Source: Pseudomonas sp. Marseille-Q3773
GTDB taxonomy: Bacteria; Pseudomonadota; Gammaproteobacteria; Pseudomonadales; Pseudomonadaceae
Direction: 5' to 3'
Assembly (NCBI RefSeq): GCF_916618955.1
Contig: NZ_OU745390.1
Coordinates: 2,170,001-2,234,000 of the forward strand
Length of the DNA: 64,000 nt
The position numbers were made by a program, and so were the translations under genes. The notes under the pieces were generated by a model. The model searched no databases. It saw only the letters and a program-made list of their open reading frames with translations, and was not told the origin of the DNA. This document shows positions 60,310 through 64,000 of the stretch, piece by piece (position 1 is the first letter of the stretch; every line of letters begins with the position of its first letter).

Positions 60310-61299
60310 TCAAAGGCTTTTCACCACCCCGGGGCGGACCTGCGCGGGTGCTGCTGCAATACCATTGCGCAGCGGCTGGCCAAAGGCGTCGAGGCTGACC
60401 TCGAAGGTATCGCCCGGGCGCGCCTGGATACCGTCGGCGAACGACAGCGTGGCGGTGCCGAAGTAATGCACGTGGATATCGCCAGGGCGTAAAAACTGCG
60501 GGTACTTGAAGTGGTGGAATTCCAGGTTCTCGAAGCTGTGGCACATGTTCTGCTCGCCCGACAGGAACGGCTTGCGCCACAGTTCGCGGCCGTCGCGCAG
60601 GATGCGGCTGGTACCTTCCAGGTGGGCCGGCAGCGCGCCCAGGCGCAGCTCGGGGCCGAAGCTGCAAGCGCGCAGCTTGGAATGGGCCAGGTACAGGTAG
60701 TTGCGCCGCTCCATCACATGGTCGGAAAACTCGTTGCCCAGCGCATAACCGAGGCGATACGGCGTGCCGTCTGCACCGATCAGGTACAGCCCGACCAGCT
60801 CCGGCTCCTCACCGGCATCCTCGGCAAACGCCGGCAGCGGCAGGTCGGCGCCCGGGCGTACGACGATGCCGCCGTCACCCTTGTAGAACCACTCCGGCTG
60901 CGCCCCCTCCTCGCCTGCCGGCGGTCGGCCGCCGTCCAGGCCCCACTGGAACATGCGCATGCTGTCGGTCACGGTGCCTTCGGCCTGCTGCTGGTGCATC
61001 TTGTCGCGGGTGGCGGCGCTGCCCAGGTGGGTCAGGCCGGTGCCGGTGACCAGGCAGTGCGCCGGGTCGGGATGGTCCAGCGGCGGCAAGACCCGGCCTT
61101 CAGCCAGCAGGGCCAGGTAGTCATGGCGCTCGCCCAGGCCGGCGGCCTGCACTTCGGCGGCCAGGTCACGGCCGGCAGCAATGGCTTGCAAGGCCAGCTC
61201 ACGGGTGCTGCCGGCGCCACGTACTTCCAGGGCGTACTCGCCTTCCACCACGCCCACCCGGCGTGCGCCGGTGGCGGTTTCGAATTGAATCAATCGCAT
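60310..61299 (-). CDS. FAH-family protein (AraD1/GguC-like)
   Basis: This 329-aa protein has the fumarylacetoacetate-hydrolase fold. GVVEGEYALEV, CLVTGTGLTHLGSAATRDKM, the metal-binding E and D residues in EEPELVGLYLIGADG, and GYALGNEFSDHVMERRNYLY are visible. In sugar-acid operons this group is annotated AraD1 or GguC. FAH-fold enzymes include 2-keto-3-deoxypentonate dehydratases, so here it may turn 2-keto-3-deoxypentonate into 2-oxoglutarate semialdehyde. This assignment is inferred from context. It lies 28 bp after the transporter stop. Confidence 0.85.
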   Translation of the reverse strand: MRLIQFETATGARRVGVVEGEYALEVRGAGSTRELALQAIAAGRDLAAEVQAAGLGERHDYLALLAEGRVLPPLDHPDPAHCLVTGTGLTHLGSAATRDKMHQQQAEGTVTDSMRMFQWGLDGGRPPAGEEGAQPEWFYKGDGGIVVRPGADLPLPAFAEDAGEEPELVGLYLIGADGTPYRLGYALGNEFSDHVMERRNYLYLAHSKLRACSFGPELRLGALPAHLEGTSRILRDGRELWRKPFLSGEQNMCHSFENLEFHHFKYPQFLRPGDIHVHYFGTATLSFADGIQARPGDTFEVSLDAFGQPLRNGIAAAPAQVRPGVVKSL

Positions 61300-61327
61300 G
61301 CTTGTGCTCGCTTTTCGGTTGCGAAAG

Positions 61328-62635
61328 TTAGCGGGAGGCCGGGGCTACCCGCGTGGAAGCCAGGCGCTGGCGGCGCTCGAGGCGGTTGTACACCACCCCG
61401 GTCAGCAGCAAGCCGAACAGCATCACCACGGCCAGGAAATACAGGCCCGACGACAGTTGCCCGGTGTGCTCCTTGAGCGCGCCGATGCCGAACGGGCCGA
61501 GGTAGCCGCCAAGGTTGCCGATGGAGTTGATCAGTGCGATGCCGGCAGCGGCACTGGCACCGGAGAAGAACCGCCCCGGCAAGGTCCAGAAAATGGCCGT
61601 GCAGGAGAACAGCGCAAACGCCACCAGGCACAGCGCCGCCAGCTGCAAGCCGGGCACGCTCAGCCAGGCACTGAGGAACAGGCCGAGCGCCCCCAGGGCG
61701 TACAACATGCCAAGGTGGCCGTAGCGGTCGTTCAACCGGTCAGAGCTGCGCGGCACGATCAGCAGGCCGATGATGCCGAACAGGTACGGCACCGCCGAAA
61801 CGAAACCGGTGACCAGGTCGCTGCCACCAAACTGGTGGATCAGCGTCGGCAACCACAAGCCCAGGCCGTAGATGCTCAGGGTGACCGGCAGGTAGAACAG
61901 CGCCAGCAACAGCACGCGGCCGTCCTTCAGGGCATGCAGGGGGTTGCCGTGGCGGGTCTGGCCGAACTCGCACAGGTCGTTGGCCAGCTGTTCCTGCAGC
62001 CAGCTGCGTTGCTCGTCGCTGAGCCAGCGCACCTTGGCCGGGCCGTCCGGCAACAGGCGCAGGGTTGGCCAGGCCAGCAGCACCGCCGGGGTGCCGATGC
62101 AGATGAACAGCCATTGCCAGCCATGCAGGCCGAAGCTGCCATCAAGCCCCAGCAGCGCGCCGGAAAGCGGCCCGGTAATCAGCATCGCCAGCGGCTGGGA
62201 AAGGATGAAGAAGCCGAGGATCTTGCCGCGATGGCGTACCGGGTACCACTGGGTGATGTAGTACAGCACCCCCGGGAAGAAGCCCGCCTCGGCCGCCCCC
62301 AGCAGAAAGCGCATCAGGTAGAAACCGTTGGGCCCGCTGACGAAGGCCATGCCGACGGTGATCGCGCCCCAGGTGACCAGGATGCGGGCAAACCAGCGGC
62401 GCGCGCCAAAGCGGTCGAGCAACAGGTTGCTGGGCACCTCGAACAGGAAATAACCGATGAAGAACAGCCCGGCGCCCAGGCCATAGGCCGCGTCACCCAG
62501 GCCGATGTCGGCGCCCATGTGCAGCTTGGCAAAGCCCACCGCAGAACGGTCGACATAGGCCACCAGGTACAGCAGGACCAGAAAAGGGATGAGTTTCAGT
62601 GTGATCAGGCGGACGAGCCGCTGCTCCTGAATCAT
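61328..62635 (-). CDS. ACS-family MFS transporter
   Basis: This 435-aa protein has 12 helices with VAYVDRSAVGFAKLHMGADI and FEVPSNLLLDRFGARRWFAR, the ACS symporter signatures. It is not a close duplicate of the one at 57103. It would import the sugar acid on which the cluster acts. ATG 62635 follows GGAG by eight bases. It is the first gene of the minus-strand operon and is divergent from the dehydratase gene, sharing the palindromic operator region. Confidence 0.9.
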   Translation of the reverse strand: MIQEQRLVRLITLKLIPFLVLLYLVAYVDRSAVGFAKLHMGADIGLGDAAYGLGAGLFFIGYFLFEVPSNLLLDRFGARRWFARILVTWGAITVGMAFVSGPNGFYLMRFLLGAAEAGFFPGVLYYITQWYPVRHRGKILGFFILSQPLAMLITGPLSGALLGLDGSFGLHGWQWLFICIGTPAVLLAWPTLRLLPDGPAKVRWLSDEQRSWLQEQLANDLCEFGQTRHGNPLHALKDGRVLLLALFYLPVTLSIYGLGLWLPTLIHQFGGSDLVTGFVSAVPYLFGIIGLLIVPRSSDRLNDRYGHLGMLYALGALGLFLSAWLSVPGLQLAALCLVAFALFSCTAIFWTLPGRFFSGASAAAGIALINSIGNLGGYLGPFGIGALKEHTGQLSSGLYFLAVVMLFGLLLTGVVYNRLERRQRLASTRVAPASR

Positions 62636-62718
62636 GGCGATGTCTCCGATTGTTCTTGTAATGGGCAGAGCACCTGGTCGGGCGTTTTGGCAGGCCATCG
62701 ACCGGAAAATCGATCTTA

Positions 62719-62729
62719 TAGTATTACTA
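62719..62729. promoter_or_regulatory. Palindromic operator 1 (TAGTA-N-TACTA)
   Basis: TAGTATTACTA is a perfect 5-bp inverted repeat with a 1-bp spacer, of the GntR/FadR type, in the divergent promoter of the sugar-acid cluster. It sits 84 bp upstream of the minus-strand transporter start. Confidence 0.6.
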
Positions 62730-62792
62730 TTTAAAACAACAAGCCTTCACATAGCGCTTTTTTGTCGATAGAGTCGGCTACACAACGACAAA

Positions 62793-62803
62793 TAGTAATA
62801 CTA
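62793..62803. promoter_or_regulatory. Palindromic operator 2 (TAGTA-N-TACTA)
   Basis: TAGTAATACTA, the second perfect copy, lies 13 bp before the dehydratase start and 74 bp from operator 1. A repressor bound here would cover the ribosome site and promoter of the dehydratase gene. The regulator is not in the window. Confidence 0.6.
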
Positions 62804-62816
62804 ATTAGGTGTCCCC

Positions 62817-64000
62817 ATGTCTGATCACAAACGCCCGCTGCGCTCCGCCCAATGGTTCGGTACTGCTGACAAGAACGGTTTCATGTACCGCAGCTGGATG
62901 AAGAACCAGGGCATCCCGGACCACGAGTTCCAGGGCAAGCCGATCATCGGCATCTGCAACACCTGGTCGGAGCTGACCCCGTGCAACGCGCACTTCCGCA
63001 AGATTGCCGAGCACGTCAAGAAAGGCGTGTTGGAAGCGGGCGGCTTCCCGGTGGAGTTCCCGGTGTTTTCCAGCGGCGAATCCAACCTGCGCCCCACCGC
63101 CATGCTCACCCGCAACCTGGCCAGCATGGATGTGGAAGAAGCGATCCGCGGCAACCCGGTGGATGCCGTGGTGCTGCTGACCGGCTGTGACAAGACCACC
63201 CCGGCGCTGCTGATGGGTGCGGCGAGCTGCGACGTGCCGGCGATCGTGGTGACCGGCGGGCCGATGCTCAACGGCAAGCACAAAGGCAAGGACATTGGCG
63301 CCGGCACCATCGTCTGGCAGATGCACGAGGCCTACAAGGCCGGGCAGATCGACCTCAACGAGTTCCTCTCGGCCGAAGCCGGCATGTCGCGCTCGGCGGG
63401 TACCTGCAACACCATGGGCACCGCCTCGACCATGGCCTGCATGGCCGAGGCGCTGGGCACCTCGCTGCCGCACAACGCCGCCATCCCGGCGGTGGATGCA
63501 CGCCGCTACGTGCTCGCCCACCTGTCGGGCATGCGCATTGTCGACATGGTGCGCGAAGACCTGCGCCTGTCGAAGCTGCTCACCCGCGAAGCCTTCGAAA
63601 ACGCCATCCGCGTCAACGCCGCCATCGGTGGCTCGACCAACGCAGTGATCCACCTCAAGGCCATCGCCGGGCGCATCGGCGTGGACCTGCAACTGGAAGA
63701 CTGGACCCGCATCGGCCGTGGTACACCAACCCTGGTGGACCTGCAGCCTTCGGGGCGCTTCCTGATGGAAGAGTTCTACTATGCCGGCGGCCTGCCTGCG
63801 GTCATCCGCCGCCTGGGCGAAAACGGCCTGCTGCCCAACCCTGCCGCGCTGACTGCCAACGGCAAGAGCCTGTGGGACAACTGCCAGGCTGCGCCGCTGT
63901 ATGACGAAGAGGTCATCCGCCCGATCGACAAGCCGCTGGTGGCCGACGGCGGCATCTGCATCCTGCGCGGCAACCTGGCGCCCAAGGGTGCCGTGCTCAA
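62817..64000 (+). CDS. IlvD/Edd-family dehydratase, probably L-arabinonate/pentonate dehydratase (partial)
   Basis: The frame from ATG 62817 (MSDHKRPLRSAQWFGTADKN) is open for 394 codons to the window edge. It has the Fe-S cluster cysteines in GICNTWSELTPCN, TGCDKTTPA and SAGTCNTMGTAS, typical of the family, and NAAIGGSTNAVIHL. This branch (NGFMYRSWMKNQGIPDHEF) is that of sugar-acid dehydratases such as L-arabinonate dehydratase. It would produce the 2-keto-3-deoxypentonate that the other genes then convert. It is divergent from the transporter and carries the operators upstream. Confidence 0.9.
   Translation, partial: MSDHKRPLRSAQWFGTADKNGFMYRSWMKNQGIPDHEFQGKPIIGICNTWSELTPCNAHFRKIAEHVKKGVLEAGGFPVEFPVFSSGESNLRPTAMLTRNLASMDVEEAIRGNPVDAVVLLTGCDKTTPALLMGAASCDVPAIVVTGGPMLNGKHKGKDIGAGTIVWQMHEAYKAGQIDLNEFLSAEAGMSRSAGTCNTMGTASTMACMAEALGTSLPHNAAIPAVDARRYVLAHLSGMRIVDMVREDLRLSKLLTREAFENAIRVNAAIGGSTNAVIHLKAIAGRIGVDLQLEDWTRIGRGTPTLVDLQPSGRFLMEEFYYAGGLPAVIRRLGENGLLPNPAALTANGKSLWDNCQAAPLYDEEVIRPIDKPLVADGGICILRGNLAPKGAVL

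Noticed and set aside
61298..62734. A 478-codon frame opposite the ACS transporter
   Set aside because: It is glutamine- and alanine-rich shadow sequence with no start context.

Overview
The window looks like the chromosome of a fluorescent Pseudomonas, probably the P. putida group. It is GC-rich, with many LysR- and AraC-type regulators divergent from single enzymes or transporters. REP-like elements are of the pseudomonad type, and small lineage-typical families are present (DUF2790, DUF2784, MocR next to a permease, a BTH_I2691-type T6SS toxin with a DUF6708 partner). I see no rRNA, tRNA, CRISPR array or intact insertion sequence. Assignments rest on reading the sequence and on family knowledge; no search was run.

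Layout. Positions 1-17.5 kb are mostly ordinary genes: an OPA-type transporter with a divergent LysR, DUF2784, trans-aconitate methyltransferase, an amino-acid permease with a divergent MocR regulator, a short WYL-type regulator, a glutathione transferase, an MFS pump with a divergent LysR, a D-2-hydroxyacid dehydrogenase, a coupled 5'-nucleotidase/SDR pair, an OPT transporter, a Nudix hydrolase and a secreted DUF4432 protein. At 17.6-20.3 kb lies a solitary SF1 helicase with a C-terminal DUF2726-like nuclease domain, a possible defence gene. From 20.4 to 32.5 kb the pattern is regulator plus target: AraC/YcaC, RidA, LysR/quinone oxidoreductase, AraC/AhpD-like, a DUF2790-esterase operon with a 25-bp palindrome upstream, two tandem DUF1413-like small genes, LysR/EamA and AraC.

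The region 32.6-46 kb is mosaic and decaying. It holds a secreted 13-residue-repeat protein with an in-frame stop. It also holds two paralogous modules (about 34.8-37.9 and 43.2-45.3 kb). Each module once carried an SDR, an Atu4866-family gene, an AraC regulator and, further on, a second SDR. The first module kept Atu4866 and lost the middle of its AraC gene. The second kept AraC and lost Atu4866 cleanly between ribosome site and terminator, and its second SDR is a short remnant. The first SDR and its promoter form a direct repeat of about 861 bp, roughly 99% identical, inside much more diverged flanks. Both copies carry paired half-sites 21 bp apart upstream, as expected for an AraC-type operator. 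A remnant of an EamA transporter lies between the modules.

The region 46-49.3 kb holds an SDR, an O-acetylhomoserine sulfhydrylase-like enzyme and a membrane protein. At 49.35-52.70 kb a direct repeat of about 26 bp brackets a small island: a 5'-truncated T6SS pore-type effector, its DUF6708 partner, the start of a further overlapping gene, and two small acidic disordered proteins on the other strand. At 52.7-56.1 kb there is a purine/urate gene set (HIU hydrolase, nucleoside deaminase, NCS2 permease, divergent LysR). At 56.1-64 kb there is a sugar-acid catabolic cluster: IlvD/Edd dehydratase, FAH-family protein, ketoglutarate-semialdehyde-type dehydrogenase, two ACS-family transporters and a 2-hydroxyacid dehydrogenase. 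It looks like a pentonate-to-2-oxoglutarate route, arranged around a divergent promoter with two identical-type palindromic operators.
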